A stretch of DNA of 64,000 bases from Falsiroseomonas frigidaquae (GTDB lineage Bacteria > Pseudomonadota > Alphaproteobacteria > Acetobacterales > Acetobacteraceae): contig NZ_JAAVTX010000002.1 in NCBI RefSeq assembly GCF_012163145.1, positions 186,001 to 250,000 of the forward strand. Reading direction: 5' to 3'. Below, piece by piece: positions 39,010 through 48,703 of this stretch (its first letter is position 1; each line of letters starts with the position of its first letter). The notes under the pieces are model-generated. The model had not been told where the DNA came from. It was given only the letters and a program-made list of their open reading frames with translations, and searched no databases. Made by a program: the position numbers and the translations under genes.

Positions 39010-40371
39010 TCAGCCGCCGCGGACGATGTTGGTCAGTTCGCGATGCAGCCAGTCGAGCGACTGGTCGATGGTCTCGCCGCCCTGGGCGATGCGCGCCACC
39101 ACCTTGGTGTTCAGCGCCTGCTGGTAGGCCTGCACGGCGAATTCCGCCGGCGCCGGGGCCATGGCGATGCTGGCGGTGGCGTTGTGATGCTCCCGCAGCG
39201 GGTAGTTGTAGACGGTGCCCTGCGGCGGTCCTTCCTTCGCCCAGACCTCGAAGTTGTTCATGCTGACGAAGGGCGGGATATCGTAGCCGTTGCTGGTGTT
39301 GGTCTGCTTTTCCGCCGAGCTCCGCTCGGACAGGAACTCCAGCAGCTGCTTGGCCGGGCCCTTGTTGCGGCTGAACGCCCAGATGCCCCAGAAATACGGC
39401 AGGTACGGGGTGAAGCGGCCTTCCGGCCCGGCCGGCACCGGCACGGTCCAGCACTTCTCCGCCACCTGCGGCGCATCCCGCTTGGCCACCGCCCAGGCGG
39501 ATGGCGGATTGAACACCAGCGCGGAACGGCCGGAGATCAGCGCCCGGTTGTTGGCACCGTCATCCCAGGCCCAGACATCGTTCGGCAGGAAGCGAGACAG
39601 CTTCACCAGGTATTCGACCGCGGTCTTCAGCTTGGCGTTACCCTGCACCGTCACCTTGCCGTCGCGGTCCATCATGCTGGCGCCGAAGGACGCCATGATG
39701 GCGCCGACCGCATCCACCGCATCGGTGAAGGACCCCATCGGGATGCCGAAGGGCACGCCCGCGGCGTGGCACTTCTCCGCCGCCACCAGGAAGGTGTCCC
39801 AGTTCCAGGTATCGGCGCCCGGGCCGCGGGTGTTGGAGGCCGGCCACATGGCGCGGATGTCGATGCCCGCATGTTCCTGCAGAAGATCGAAGCGGACGCA
39901 GGCCGGCTTCATCTGCGTGCCGGACACCGCCGGGATCGCCACCCACTTGCCGCGGATCTTGCCGAGGTATTCGGCCGCCGCGTTCACCGGGCCGTATTTC
40001 GCCGTCAGCCGGCCCATCACGTCGTCCAGCGGCTCCAGCAGGTCGTACTTCGCCGCCGGCTCCCAGGTCGGGAAGGACAGGATATCGTGGCCGGACCGCG
40101 ACTGCGCCTGGGCGGCGATGGTCAGCAGGTTCTGGTTGCCGACCGAGGTGATGAAGTCCACCTGCACGTTGACGCGGTTCTTTTCACCCCATTCGGCGCA
40201 GAGCTCGCGCATCGCGCCATTGCCGGCTGGAACCCAGTGGTCCCAGAAGCCGCAGCGGAGCGTCGTGGTGGCCTGCGCGTGGACCGCCGGCGCCGATAGA
40301 GTGGCTCCCGCGGCCGTGGTCAAGGCAGTGGCGCGCAGCACGTCGCGCCTGGTCATCCTGTCGAATGCCAT
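39010..40371 (-). CDS. Sugar ABC transporter substrate-binding protein, Tat-exported
   Basis: 453 residues. The N-terminus MTRRDVLRATALTTAAGATL is a twin-arginine signal, and VHA-QA a likely cleavage site. The body follows the family 1 solute-binding pattern (FWDHWVPAGNGAMRELCAEWGEK, ILSFPTWEPAAKYDLLEPLDD, KRDAPQVAEKCWTVPVPAGPEG are the distinct segments). Start at 40371 with GGGAGGAGG upstream. First gene of the operon down to 34638. The ligand is probably a polyol or sugar acid, inferred from the Ldh-type enzyme. Confidence 0.87.
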   Translation of the reverse strand: MAFDRMTRRDVLRATALTTAAGATLSAPAVHAQATTTLRCGFWDHWVPAGNGAMRELCAEWGEKNRVNVQVDFITSVGNQNLLTIAAQAQSRSGHDILSFPTWEPAAKYDLLEPLDDVMGRLTAKYGPVNAAAEYLGKIRGKWVAIPAVSGTQMKPACVRFDLLQEHAGIDIRAMWPASNTRGPGADTWNWDTFLVAAEKCHAAGVPFGIPMGSFTDAVDAVGAIMASFGASMMDRDGKVTVQGNAKLKTAVEYLVKLSRFLPNDVWAWDDGANNRALISGRSALVFNPPSAWAVAKRDAPQVAEKCWTVPVPAGPEGRFTPYLPYFWGIWAFSRNKGPAKQLLEFLSERSSAEKQTNTSNGYDIPPFVSMNNFEVWAKEGPPQGTVYNYPLREHHNATASIAMAPAPAEFAVQAYQQALNTKVVARIAQGGETIDQSLDWLHRELTNIVRGG

Positions 40372-40441
40372 CCGAACCTCCTCCCTCGCGGCCGGTTATC
40401 CGGTCCGCCTTTGTCCCGCGTGCAGGTTAGTCAGGCCCGAA

Positions 40442-40451
40442 GCAAGCTTGC
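40442..40451. promoter_or_regulatory. Palindrome in the divergent sugar-ABC/oxidase region
   Basis: GCAAGCTTGC is a perfect 10-bp palindrome midway between the starts of the binding-protein gene (40371) and the oxidase gene (40536). It is nested in a wider inverted repeat GAAGCAA...TTGCTTC. A shared operator is possible; no regulator gene is adjacent. Confidence 0.3.
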
Positions 40452-40535
40452 AACCTTCCATGTCGTTGCTTCGCCGATAGTTCGTCACGATGGCCAGGAT
40501 TGACCGCATGCCCCCTGCCGCAGGACCATGCGGGC

Positions 40536-41672
40536 ATGGACACCCATGATTTCGACGTACTCGTCATCGGCGCCGGCATTGCCGGTGCCACCGCCGCCGC
40601 CCATTGCGCCGCGACCGGGCGCGTGGCGCTGATGGAAGCGGAGGAAACCGCCGGCTATCACAGCACCGGCCGGTCCGCCGCCATCTGGATCCAGAACTAC
40701 GGCCCGCCCGATGTGCGCCGCCTGTCGGCCGCCTCCCGCGCCTTCTTCGCCGAGCCGCCGGCGGGCTTCGCCAGCGCGCCGCTGCTGGCGCAGCGCCCCG
40801 TGGTGACGGTTGCCCCGGCCGACCAGGCGGCCGCGATGGCGGCGATGCTGGAGGATGGCGAGGGGCTGGAGCCGCTGCCGCTCGCCGCCATCGCCGCCAT
40901 GGGGCCGCCGCTGCGGGAAGGCTATGCCGTCTCCGCCGCGATCGAGCGCGATGCCTTCGACATCGATGTCGCCGCGCTGCATGCCGGCTTCCTGAAGACC
41001 GCGCGGGCGGCCGGCGGCGTCCTCGCCCTGCGCTCGCGCGCCGGGCGCATCTGGCACGACCGCGGGCTGTGGCACGCGGCCGCCAAGGACGGCACGGTGT
41101 TCCGCGCACCGGTGCTGGTGAACGCGGCCGGCGCATGGGGGGATGAGGTGGCGGCGCTCGCCGGGCTGGCGCCGATCGGCCTGCAGCCGAAGCGGCGCAC
41201 GGCGCTGATCATCGACCCCGGGCAGCATGATTGCAGCCGGTGGCCGCTGATCGGCGATGCCGCGCATAGCTGGTACCTGCGGCCGGAGGCGCGGCGCAAG
41301 CTGATGCTGTCCCCGGCCGATGAGACCGACATGCCGCCGCATGACGTGCAGCCGGATGAAATCGACATCGCCATCGCCATCGACCGCATGCAGCAGGCGC
41401 TGGATATTCCTGTGACGCGGGTGGAGCATCGCTGGGCCGGGCTGCGCAGCTTCACGCCCGACCGCAGCCTCGCCATCGGCTTCGACGCGCAGGCGCCGGG
41501 CTTCCTGTGGATGATCGGCCAGGGCGGCTACGGCATCCAGACCGCGCCGGCGGCGGGGCGGCTGGTCGCCGGCATGGTGGCCGGCGCGGTGGCGGAGGAA
41601 TTGCTGCCGATCCTGCCCCTGGTGAACCCGAACCGCTTCGCGCGAAACGGCGCCGGCACGGTGGCGGCATGA
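40536..41672 (+). CDS. FAD-dependent amine/D-amino acid oxidoreductase (DadA/DauA-like)
   Basis: 378 residues. DVLVIGAGIAGATAAAHCA is the Rossmann dinucleotide motif. GYHSTGRSAAIW, with the flavin-contacting TGRSA, and the C-terminal [18 protein letters not shown] match DAO-family enzymes such as D-arginine dehydrogenase. It oxidatively deaminates an amino acid or related amine. It overlaps the next gene as ATGA, so both enzymes act in one pathway. The operon is divergent from the ABC importer. Confidence 0.85.
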   Translation: MDTHDFDVLVIGAGIAGATAAAHCAATGRVALMEAEETAGYHSTGRSAAIWIQNYGPPDVRRLSAASRAFFAEPPAGFASAPLLAQRPVVTVAPADQAAAMAAMLEDGEGLEPLPLAAIAAMGPPLREGYAVSAAIERDAFDIDVAALHAGFLKTARAAGGVLALRSRAGRIWHDRGLWHAAAKDGTVFRAPVLVNAAGAWGDEVAALAGLAPIGLQPKRRTALIIDPGQHDCSRWPLIGDAAHSWYLRPEARRKLMLSPADETDMPPHDVQPDEIDIAIAIDRMQQALDIPVTRVEHRWAGLRSFTPDRSLAIGFDAQAPGFLWMIGQGGYGIQTAPAAGRLVAGMVAGAVAEELLPILPLVNPNRFARNGAGTVAA

Positions 41673-42649
41673 CCGGCGCCCTGCCCAGCCACGCCGATGT
41701 CCGCGCCGCCGCGGCACGGATCGCGCCACACATCATCCGCACGCCGATGCTGCGCCACCGGCTGCTGGACGAGCTGACCGGCGGCACCATCCTGGTGAAG
41801 CCCGAACCGCTGCAACGCACCGGCAGCTTCAAGCTGCGCGGCGCCACCAATGCCGCGCTGCTGATGCCGGAGGCGGCGCGGGCCGGCGGCGTGGTGACGC
41901 ATTCCTCCGGCAATCACGGCCAGGCCACCGCCTGCGCCGCGGCCATGCTCGGCATGTCCGCGCTGATCGCGATGCCGCAGGATGCGCCCGCCATCAAGGT
42001 GGACAGCACCCGCCGCTGGGGCGCCGAGATCACCTTCTTCGATCGCCGCGGCACGGACCGGGAAGCGCTGGCCGAGCGCCTGGCGGCGGAGCGCGGCGCC
42101 ACGCTGCTGCCGCCCTTCGACCATCCCGACATCATCGCCGGCCAGGGCACGCTGGCGCTGGAGCTGTTCGCGGATGCCGAGGGCGCGGGCCTGGCCCTTG
42201 ATGCGCTGGCGGTCTGCACCGGCGGCGGCGGGCTGATCGCCGGCTGCGCCCTGGCGGCGGAGGGTGCCTCCCCCGCCACGCAGATCTGGGCGGTGGAACC
42301 GGAGGGGTGGGACGACACCCGCCTGTCGCTGGAAGCCGGGCAGCGGATCGCCGCCGACGGGCAGGGGGAGACGCTGTGCGACGCGCTGCTATCGCTGCGG
42401 CCGGGCGCGCTGACCTTCGCGGTGAACCAGCCGCGCCTGGCCGGCGGCGTGGTGGTGACGCGGGCGGAGGTGTTCCGCGCCATGCGCTTCGCCTTCGAGC
42501 ACCTGAAGATCGTCGTCGAGCCGGGCGGCGCGGTGGCGCTGGCCGCGGTGCTCGCCGGCAAGGTCGAGGCCCGTGGCCGCACCGTCGGCGTGGTGGTCAG
42601 CGGCGGCAATGTGGACCCGGCGGTCTTCGCGCAGGCCCTGGCGGCCTGA
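41669..42649 (+). CDS. PLP-dependent threonine/serine dehydratase-like enzyme
   Basis: 326 residues. K55 in TGSFKLRGATNA binds PLP; SSGNHGQATA, CTGGGGLIAG and VVSGGNVDP are the fold II cofactor loops. The catabolic dehydratase length is right and no ACT domain is present, so it is not the feedback-inhibited IlvA. Coupled to the oxidase gene, it may supply or consume a hydroxyamino acid. Serine racemase-like activity is an alternative. Confidence 0.85.
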   Translation: MTGALPSHADVRAAAARIAPHIIRTPMLRHRLLDELTGGTILVKPEPLQRTGSFKLRGATNAALLMPEAARAGGVVTHSSGNHGQATACAAAMLGMSALIAMPQDAPAIKVDSTRRWGAEITFFDRRGTDREALAERLAAERGATLLPPFDHPDIIAGQGTLALELFADAEGAGLALDALAVCTGGGGLIAGCALAAEGASPATQIWAVEPEGWDDTRLSLEAGQRIAADGQGETLCDALLSLRPGALTFAVNQPRLAGGVVVTRAEVFRAMRFAFEHLKIVVEPGGAVALAAVLAGKVEARGRTVGVVVSGGNVDPAVFAQALAA

Positions 42650-42750
42650 AGCGGGCCGGCGCGGCCGGTTTAGCCGCGTCTTAACCGCCTGCCGCTATCT
42701 CCTCAGCCTTGCCCGCCCATGAGGGGCGCGCGGGAGCTGCACGGAGATCC

Positions 42751-43839
42751 ATGGCCAAGGGCGGCAAGAACGGCGCGACGATCGTCATCAAGCGCATCGA
42801 GGAAGGCGAGCACGGCCACCATGGCGGCGCCTGGAAGGTGGCCTACGCCGATTTCGTGACGGCGATGATGGCGTTCTTCCTGCTGATGTGGCTGCTGAAC
42901 GCGACCACGGAGGAACAGCGCCGGGGCCTCGCCGACTATTTCGCGCCGACCAACGTGATGGGCCAGAACCAGACCGGCGCCGGCCAGCCCTTCGGCGGCC
43001 GCACCCCGAATGAATCCGCCCAGGTCACCCAGAATGCCGGCGCCATCCGCCTGCAGCGCGGCCCGCTGCCGGTGCTGGAGGATGTGGAGGTGGAGGAGGA
43101 TGTTCCCACCGTCGCCCGCCCCGTGCCGAAGCGGGAGGGGCCGGAGGGCGATGACGACGAGGCCGACCCGCGCCGCGTCCGCCAGGCCCGCGCCGACCTG
43201 CCGCCCGGCGATGCCGACCCGCGCGAACAGGCCCGCCAGGCGCAGCTTGCGGCGGAAGCGCAGGAGGCCGAGGCGCGGGCCCTGTCCGATGCCGCGCTGC
43301 GCGCCGAGCATGAACGCCGCGAGCGGGCCGAATTCGAACGCGCGGCGGAGGAAATCCGCGCCGCCGTGGCGATGGACCCGGCGCTGGCGGAACTGGCGAA
43401 GCAGATGCTGGTGGAACAGGTGCCGGAAGGCCTGCGCATCCAGCTCGTCGATGCCGAGGGCCAGCCGATGTTCGCACTCGGCGGAAGCGCCCCCAATGAT
43501 CGCGCCCGGCTGCTGCTGGCGCGCGTCGCGCAGGTGATCAACCGCCTGCCGCAGCAGATCGCCGTCGCCGGCCACACCGATGCCACGCCCTTCCGCGGCG
43601 GTGGCGAGCGTTCCAACTGGGATCTCTCGGCGGAGCGCGCCAATACCACGCGCCGGCTGCTGGCAGAGGCGGGGCTGGTGGAAGGCCGCATCCGCAGCGT
43701 CACCGGCAATGCGGAACGCGACCTGCTGGTGCCGGAAACGCCGAACGCCGCCGCCAACCGCCGCGTCTCCATCACGCTGCTGCGCGATCCGCCCCCCACC
43801 ACGCCGCCCAATCCCCCAGCGAGGACCACCGCACCATGA
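42751..43839 (+). CDS. motB: Flagellar motor stator protein MotB
   Basis: 362 residues. The membrane segment AYADFVTAMMAFFLLMWLL carries the proton-binding D34. A charged, probably disordered linker (residues 95-220) precedes an OmpA-like peptidoglycan-binding domain (AVAGHTDATPFRG, NWDLSAERANTTRRLL). The start at 42751 has GGAGA upstream. It overlaps motA as ATGA with motB first, the reverse of the E. coli order. Confidence 0.93.
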   Translation: MAKGGKNGATIVIKRIEEGEHGHHGGAWKVAYADFVTAMMAFFLLMWLLNATTEEQRRGLADYFAPTNVMGQNQTGAGQPFGGRTPNESAQVTQNAGAIRLQRGPLPVLEDVEVEEDVPTVARPVPKREGPEGDDDEADPRRVRQARADLPPGDADPREQARQAQLAAEAQEAEARALSDAALRAEHERRERAEFERAAEEIRAAVAMDPALAELAKQMLVEQVPEGLRIQLVDAEGQPMFALGGSAPNDRARLLLARVAQVINRLPQQIAVAGHTDATPFRGGGERSNWDLSAERANTTRRLLAEAGLVEGRIRSVTGNAERDLLVPETPNAAANRRVSITLLRDPPPTTPPNPPARTTAP

Positions 43840-44702
43840 CCACGATCGGCGGCCTGGTCTTCCTGCTGGCCATGGTGTTCGGCGGCTACGTGATCGCCGG
43901 CGGCAAGTTCGGCATCATCCTGCACTCGCTGCCCTATGAGATGATGATGATCGGCGGCGCCGCCATCGGCGCCTTCGTCATGGGCAACAGCATGCATAGC
44001 GTGAAGCACACGCTGGGCGGCTTCGGGCAGATCATCAAGGGCGAGCGCTTCCACAAGCACGAATACGTGGACCTGCTGTCGCTGCTGTACTGGTTCGTGC
44101 GGCTGGCGCAGACCAAGGGCGCGATGGCGCTGGAGGCGCATATCGAGAAGCCGGCGGAAAGCGTCGCCTTCCAGAAATTCCCCAAGATCATGGCGGACAA
44201 GATCGCGCTGGCGATGATCTGCGACTACCTGCGCATGGTCGGCATGAATGCGGACGACCCGCACCAGATCGAGGACATCATGTCCAAGGAACTGAAGAAG
44301 GTGCGGGCGGAGGAGTTGCACGTGGCGCACACCTTCCAGAACACCGCGGACGCGCTGCCCGCGCTGGGCATCGTCGCCGCCGTGCTCGGCGTCATCAAGA
44401 CCATGGCCGCGATCGACAGCCCGCCCGCCGTGCTCGGCGGCATGATCGGCGGCGCGCTGGTCGGCACCTTCCTCGGCATCCTGCTGGCCTATGGTGTGAT
44501 GGGCCCGATGGCGACGCGGCTGAACGGCGTGATCGAGGAGGACTGCAAATACTACGAGGTGATCCGCGCCGTGCTGGTGGCCCATCTGCACGGCAATGCC
44601 CCGCAGGTGGCGGTGGAGGCCGGTCGCAAGACGGCGCCGACCCATTCGATGCCGAGCTTCGCGGAGCTGGAGGAAGCGCTGCAGAACCTGCAGATCGGCT
44701 GA
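43836..44702 (+). CDS. motA: Flagellar motor stator protein MotA
   Basis: 288 residues with four membrane helices. LVFLLAMVFGGYVIAGG begins helix 1; the proline-containing DALPALGIVAAVLGVIKTM and GGALVGTFLGILLAYGVMGPM form helices 3 and 4. The cytoplasmic loop is charged (KKVRAEELHVAHTF). With MotB it forms the proton-driven stator. No flagellar structural genes are in the window. Confidence 0.94.
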   Translation: MTTIGGLVFLLAMVFGGYVIAGGKFGIILHSLPYEMMMIGGAAIGAFVMGNSMHSVKHTLGGFGQIIKGERFHKHEYVDLLSLLYWFVRLAQTKGAMALEAHIEKPAESVAFQKFPKIMADKIALAMICDYLRMVGMNADDPHQIEDIMSKELKKVRAEELHVAHTFQNTADALPALGIVAAVLGVIKTMAAIDSPPAVLGGMIGGALVGTFLGILLAYGVMGPMATRLNGVIEEDCKYYEVIRAVLVAHLHGNAPQVAVEAGRKTAPTHSMPSFAELEEALQNLQIG

Positions 44703-44714
44703 GGCACCGCGCCT

Positions 44715-46715
44715 TCAGCCGCGCGGGCCCACCCTTCCCGCCACCAGCGCCGCCACCCGCCGCAGCAGCTCCGCCCGCGGGAAGGGCTTGCGCAGGATCT
44801 CGACATGCTGCGGCAGGTCGCCCAGCGGCTCCACCCCCGGATAGCCGGTCACCACCAGCACCGGCAGGCCCGGCCGCAGCTCCGCCAGCCGCAGCAGCAG
44901 GTCCACGCCGGACAGGCCGGGCATGGCGTAGTCCGTCACCACGCAATCCAGCTGCGCCCCCTCGGCCACCACCTGCAGCGCCTCGTCGCCGCTGGCGCAG
45001 CGTGTCACCTCGTAGCCGGCGCCGGACAGGAAGGCGCCCAGCGTCTGCAGCACGTCCGGCGCGTCATCCACCAGCAGCACCCGGCCACAGCCGGGCTGCG
45101 CCACGGGGCCGGGCCTGCCCACCTCCGCCGCCGGCTCGGCCGGGGCTATGCGCGGCAGCAGCACCTCCACCCGCGTGCCCTGGCCAGGTAGCGACGCCAC
45201 CCGCACATCGCCGCCGGATTGCCGCGCATAGCCCAGCACCATCGGCAGGCCCAGGCCGGATCCCTCCCCCACATCCTTCGTGGTGAAGAACGGCTCGAAG
45301 ATCTTGTCGAGGATCTCGTCCTTGATGCCGGACCCGGTGTCCTCCACCGACAGCACGGCATAGTCGCCGGGTTGCAACGTCTCCGTCGCCTCGTCCGGGC
45401 CGATGCGGGTGCCATAGGCGCGGATCGTCAGGCTGCCGCCGCGCGGCATCGCATCCCGCGCATTGATCGCGAGGTTGAGGATGCAGGCCTCCAGCTGCGC
45501 CGGGTCGGCGAAGGCCTGCAGCCCGCCGGCCTGGTCCCCGGCGGGCGCGCCGGCTTCTTCAAGGGCGCGGATGCGGATTTTGGGGCCCAGCGTGCGCTCC
45601 AGCATCGCCACCGTCTTGCGCAGCAGCGCGGCGATCTCGATCTGGCTCGGCCGCAGCACCTGCTTGCGCGAGAAGGCGAGCAGGTGGTGCGTCAGCCGCG
45701 CACCGCGCAGCGCCGCGTCGATCGAGGAGGCGACCAGTTCCTCGCTCGCCAGGTCGCCCAGGACGCGGTCCTGCAGGATCTCCATACTGCCCATCATGGT
45801 CTGCAGCAGGTTGTTGAAGTCATGCGCCACGCCGGCGGTCAGGCGGCCGACCGCCTCCATCTTCTGCGCCTGGCGCAGCAGCGCCTCAAGCTGCACGCGG
45901 GCGGACATGTCGAGGATGGCGGACAGCACCATCGGCCCGTCCTCGGTCTCGATCGGGTTCAGCCCGATCTCGACCGGGAATTCGCTGCCATCCTTGCGCA
46001 GCCCGTGCAGGTCCCGACCCGCCCCCATCGGGCGCGATTGCGGCTGCGCGAAGAAGCCGCGGCGCAGCGCCGGGTGCAGGTCGCGCGACCCCTCCGGCAC
46101 CAGCATGTCCACCGGCCGGCCCAGCATCTCGTCCCGCCGGTAGCCGAAGACGCGCTCGGCCTGGGCGTTCACCATCTCGATCTGGCCGGCGGCGTTGATC
46201 ATGACCATGGCGTTGGGCGCGGCCTCGACCACCTGGCGGAAGCGTTCCTCCCCGGCGCCACGGGAAGCGCGGCGCAGCAAGGCGAGCTCGGCCAGCCGGC
46301 GCTCCACCTCCTGCTGCGCCTCCTCCAATTCCTGCCGCAGCCTCTCCCGCGCCGTCAGGTCCCGCAGCACCAGCAGGAAGCCGGGCTCCGCCGGATCGGA
46401 GCGGGCCAGCAGGATGCTGGCGGCCTGGAAGCGCGTGCCGTCCTGGCGCAGGCGCTCGGCCTCCACCGCGCAGCGCCCGTCCCGCCGCGCCGCATTCAGT
46501 TCCACAGCAGGCTGGTCCGCCGCCAGGGCCTCGGGCGGATAGAACAACCGGAAGTGCCGGCCGAGCACTGCCTCCGGCACATGGCCCAGCAACCGCGCCG
46601 CCGCGGCGCCCAGATGCCGGATGTCCCCTTCGGGCGACAACCTGATGACGGCGCTGTCGCCCAGCGCCTCCACCACGCAATCGAGATCGGCATCCAGTGG
46701 CTGTGGCGAACGCAT
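44715..46715 (-). CDS. Soluble hybrid histidine kinase, PAS-PAS-HK-receiver
   Basis: 666 residues from the ATG at 46715; the upstream TTG is not used. Two PAS domains (about 16-121 and 158-273) precede the phosphoacceptor H298 ([15 protein letters not shown]), a HATPase domain ([28 protein letters not shown]) and a C-terminal receiver with VLLVDDAPD and the phosphoaspartate in VVTDYAMPG. No transmembrane segment, so it senses a cytoplasmic signal. It is convergent with motA and 12 bases away. Confidence 0.88.
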   Translation of the reverse strand: MRSPQPLDADLDCVVEALGDSAVIRLSPEGDIRHLGAAAARLLGHVPEAVLGRHFRLFYPPEALAADQPAVELNAARRDGRCAVEAERLRQDGTRFQAASILLARSDPAEPGFLLVLRDLTARERLRQELEEAQQEVERRLAELALLRRASRGAGEERFRQVVEAAPNAMVMINAAGQIEMVNAQAERVFGYRRDEMLGRPVDMLVPEGSRDLHPALRRGFFAQPQSRPMGAGRDLHGLRKDGSEFPVEIGLNPIETEDGPMVLSAILDMSARVQLEALLRQAQKMEAVGRLTAGVAHDFNNLLQTMMGSMEILQDRVLGDLASEELVASSIDAALRGARLTHHLLAFSRKQVLRPSQIEIAALLRKTVAMLERTLGPKIRIRALEEAGAPAGDQAGGLQAFADPAQLEACILNLAINARDAMPRGGSLTIRAYGTRIGPDEATETLQPGDYAVLSVEDTGSGIKDEILDKIFEPFFTTKDVGEGSGLGLPMVLGYARQSGGDVRVASLPGQGTRVEVLLPRIAPAEPAAEVGRPGPVAQPGCGRVLLVDDAPDVLQTLGAFLSGAGYEVTRCASGDEALQVVAEGAQLDCVVTDYAMPGLSGVDLLLRLAELRPGLPVLVVTGYPGVEPLGDLPQHVEILRKPFPRAELLRRVAALVAGRVGPRG

Positions 46716-46845
46716 GTCTCGGGCGACCTCACCAGTCCCAGGGGCATTGGGCGCGGCAGCCGCGCGGAACGGCCGGCCGCGTTCGCGACGCCTCAATGTA
46801 GGCCAGCGCCTATAACGCTCCCATTATCGTGTGGTTAACGCGGCA

Positions 46846-47160
46846 TCAATCAGGTCCGAGCACGCGCCCGGTCGCAGCCTCGACGAGTATTCGCCGCTGT
46901 GTCGCCCGGCGGTGCAGCGTCAGGCGCAGTCGGCCGGCATCGGCGCCCTCGCCGCGCTCGACCACGGAATAGACGAGGCCCGCGCGCAAATCCGTCAGGA
47001 AGACCTCCAGCGCCACGCCGAGCAGCGCTGCCGCCTGGGCCGCGGTCAGTACCGCGTCTCCCGCCCCGTCGATCTCCACCTGCTGTGGCAGGTTGGCGTG
47101 CCAAGGCTCATTCCTTGCCGGCTCGTTCATGGCAGGCTCGTTCATGGCGGGCTCGTTCAT
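46846..47160 (-). CDS. DUF6522 family protein with repeated N-terminus
   Basis: Up to 104 residues. The domain from VEIDGAGDAVLTAAQAAALLG to RGEGADAGRLRLTLHRRATQRRILV resembles DUF6522, small proteins of unknown role in Rhizobiales and Rhodospirillales. The N-terminus is MNEPA repeated three times plus RNEP, each unit having its own ATG, so translation could start at any of three codons. It follows the HWE kinase gene by 54 bases on the same strand. Confidence 0.7.
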   Translation of the reverse strand: MNEPAMNEPAMNEPARNEPWHANLPQQVEIDGAGDAVLTAAQAAALLGVALEVFLTDLRAGLVYSVVERGEGADAGRLRLTLHRRATQRRILVEAATGRVLGPD

Positions 47161-47164
47161 GGCA
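47120..47164. repeat. 15-bp tandem repeat that multiplies a start codon
   Basis: GGCTCGTTCATGGCA, GGCTCGTTCATGGCG and GGCTCGTTCATGGCA follow each other at 47120-47134, 47135-47149 and 47150-47164, with a decayed fourth copy at 47105-47119. Each copy contains CAT, that is an in-frame ATG on the minus strand. Confidence 0.95.
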
Positions 47165-47214
47165 GGCTCCTTCAGGCGCCGCGCAGGGCTGCCGGGGTGT
47201 TCAGGTCGCTCCGG

Positions 47215-48462
47215 TCACACCGCCGCCAGAACCGAGGATGGTAGCCCTTCAGATCTGCTGCTTCTCAGCAGGGGCACCACGAAATCACAGACCAGTCCGG
47301 TGGGCTCCCACGCCATGACGATCGTGCCACCCAACTGCGTGCGAAGCGTGTTGGTCAGGACGCGGGACCCGAAGCCGCGCTTGTGCGGAGGGGCCGGCAA
47401 CAGCGGGCCGCCGCTCTCCGCCCACCGCATGTGGAGAGTGCCATCTTCTCCGGCCTGCCAGGAGATCCGCAGTCGTCCCGTGGGAATGGAGAGGGCACCA
47501 TACCTGATCGCGTTGGTCGTCATCTCGTGCAGCGCCATCGCGAATGGCTGCACAGCGGCGTTCGGGAGTGTCAGCATCCGCCCATCCAGGTCAGCCTGCG
47601 GCCGGGAGCCTGTCTCGAGGTAGGGCGCCAGTTCACCGCGCAGCATCGCATGCAGGTCGGCGCCCTGCCAGTGACTGGCGGCCAGCAGGTTCTGCGCCCG
47701 CGCCAGGGCGGCGACACGGCCTTCGATGACCTGGACGAAGGTAGGAACATCTTTGGCCACGGTCAGCCGCAAGGCAGCCTGCAGGACCGCGAGCATGTTC
47801 TTCGACCTGTGGTCGATCTCCAGGGAGAGGAATTTCTGGCGCTCCGCCCCATTGCAGCAATCCACCAGCGCCTGCTTCAGGGCCACCTCCTTGCTTCGCA
47901 TCTGGTCGAGCCCCCGAAGACGCGCCACCGCGGCCGCCAGCAGATTGGCGTAGCTCTGAAGGAAAAGAACATCGGATTGGGTGAAGTCGCGAGGCACGCG
48001 ACTATCCACCTGCAGAAGGCCGAAGGGCGCCTTCTCCTCACTGCCCAGGATCGCGACGTTCACCACCGCCCGCACGCCGTTCTGCTTCAGGAATTCAGCG
48101 TATTCGAAGCGCGTTTCGCCTGCGATGTCGGAGGAACTCATCGGAATTCCGTGCCGAAGAGCATGGGTCTCCGAGGATCTTTCGCTGAGTTGGACCTCTG
48201 CGACGCCAACCACGCCGGGATTCCACCCAACGCCGGCGCGCACGCGAAGGGTCTGCCCATCTGGCAGGAGTTCCACCACCTTGGCGAGATCGGTGCCGAG
48301 GGCCTCACCCACCAGGACGCAGGCCTGGGTCAGGATCACATCCAGGTCGGCGCATTTGAGAGCCAGTTCACCGAACTTCGCCAATACCGCCTGCTGGCGC
48401 AGCAGCTTTTCGACTTCGAGGCTGCGGGCCGGCTCTCCGTGGCTCAAGAATTCAATCCTCAT
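47215..48462 (-). CDS. GAF-domain HWE-type sensor histidine kinase
   Basis: 415 residues from the ATG at 48462 (upstream GTG/TTG codons are alternatives). A GAF domain (about 30-185) is followed by EIDHRSKNMLAVLQA with phosphoacceptor H218, the N-box HEMTTNAIRYGAL at 312-324 and MRWAESGGP, the W-x-E pattern of HWE kinases. Soluble. This class often feeds the general stress response or light responses, but no partner regulator is adjacent. Confidence 0.85.
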   Translation of the reverse strand: MRIEFLSHGEPARSLEVEKLLRQQAVLAKFGELALKCADLDVILTQACVLVGEALGTDLAKVVELLPDGQTLRVRAGVGWNPGVVGVAEVQLSERSSETHALRHGIPMSSSDIAGETRFEYAEFLKQNGVRAVVNVAILGSEEKAPFGLLQVDSRVPRDFTQSDVLFLQSYANLLAAAVARLRGLDQMRSKEVALKQALVDCCNGAERQKFLSLEIDHRSKNMLAVLQAALRLTVAKDVPTFVQVIEGRVAALARAQNLLAASHWQGADLHAMLRGELAPYLETGSRPQADLDGRMLTLPNAAVQPFAMALHEMTTNAIRYGALSIPTGRLRISWQAGEDGTLHMRWAESGGPLLPAPPHKRGFGSRVLTNTLRTQLGGTIVMAWEPTGLVCDFVVPLLRSSRSEGLPSSVLAAV

Positions 48463-48703
48463 TGGCCGCGGCCACGCCAACCGGCGCCCGCCCCGAACCG
48501 GGGTATGGATCACCAACGCGGATCAACCGGACAAGGCGCCGCAAGTTGCGTCTGATTTCAGCTTCTGGCCGGACAACTGCGCGTGGCCTGGATACGGGGC
48601 CCGCAATGCCGACTGCCTCGGCGACCACCGCGAAGGCGCTGCCTGCCCGAAGTCCTGGCCATGGCAGGCGCGCGGTTCAGCGCGCGGTGGGAAGGTTGAC
48701 CGG

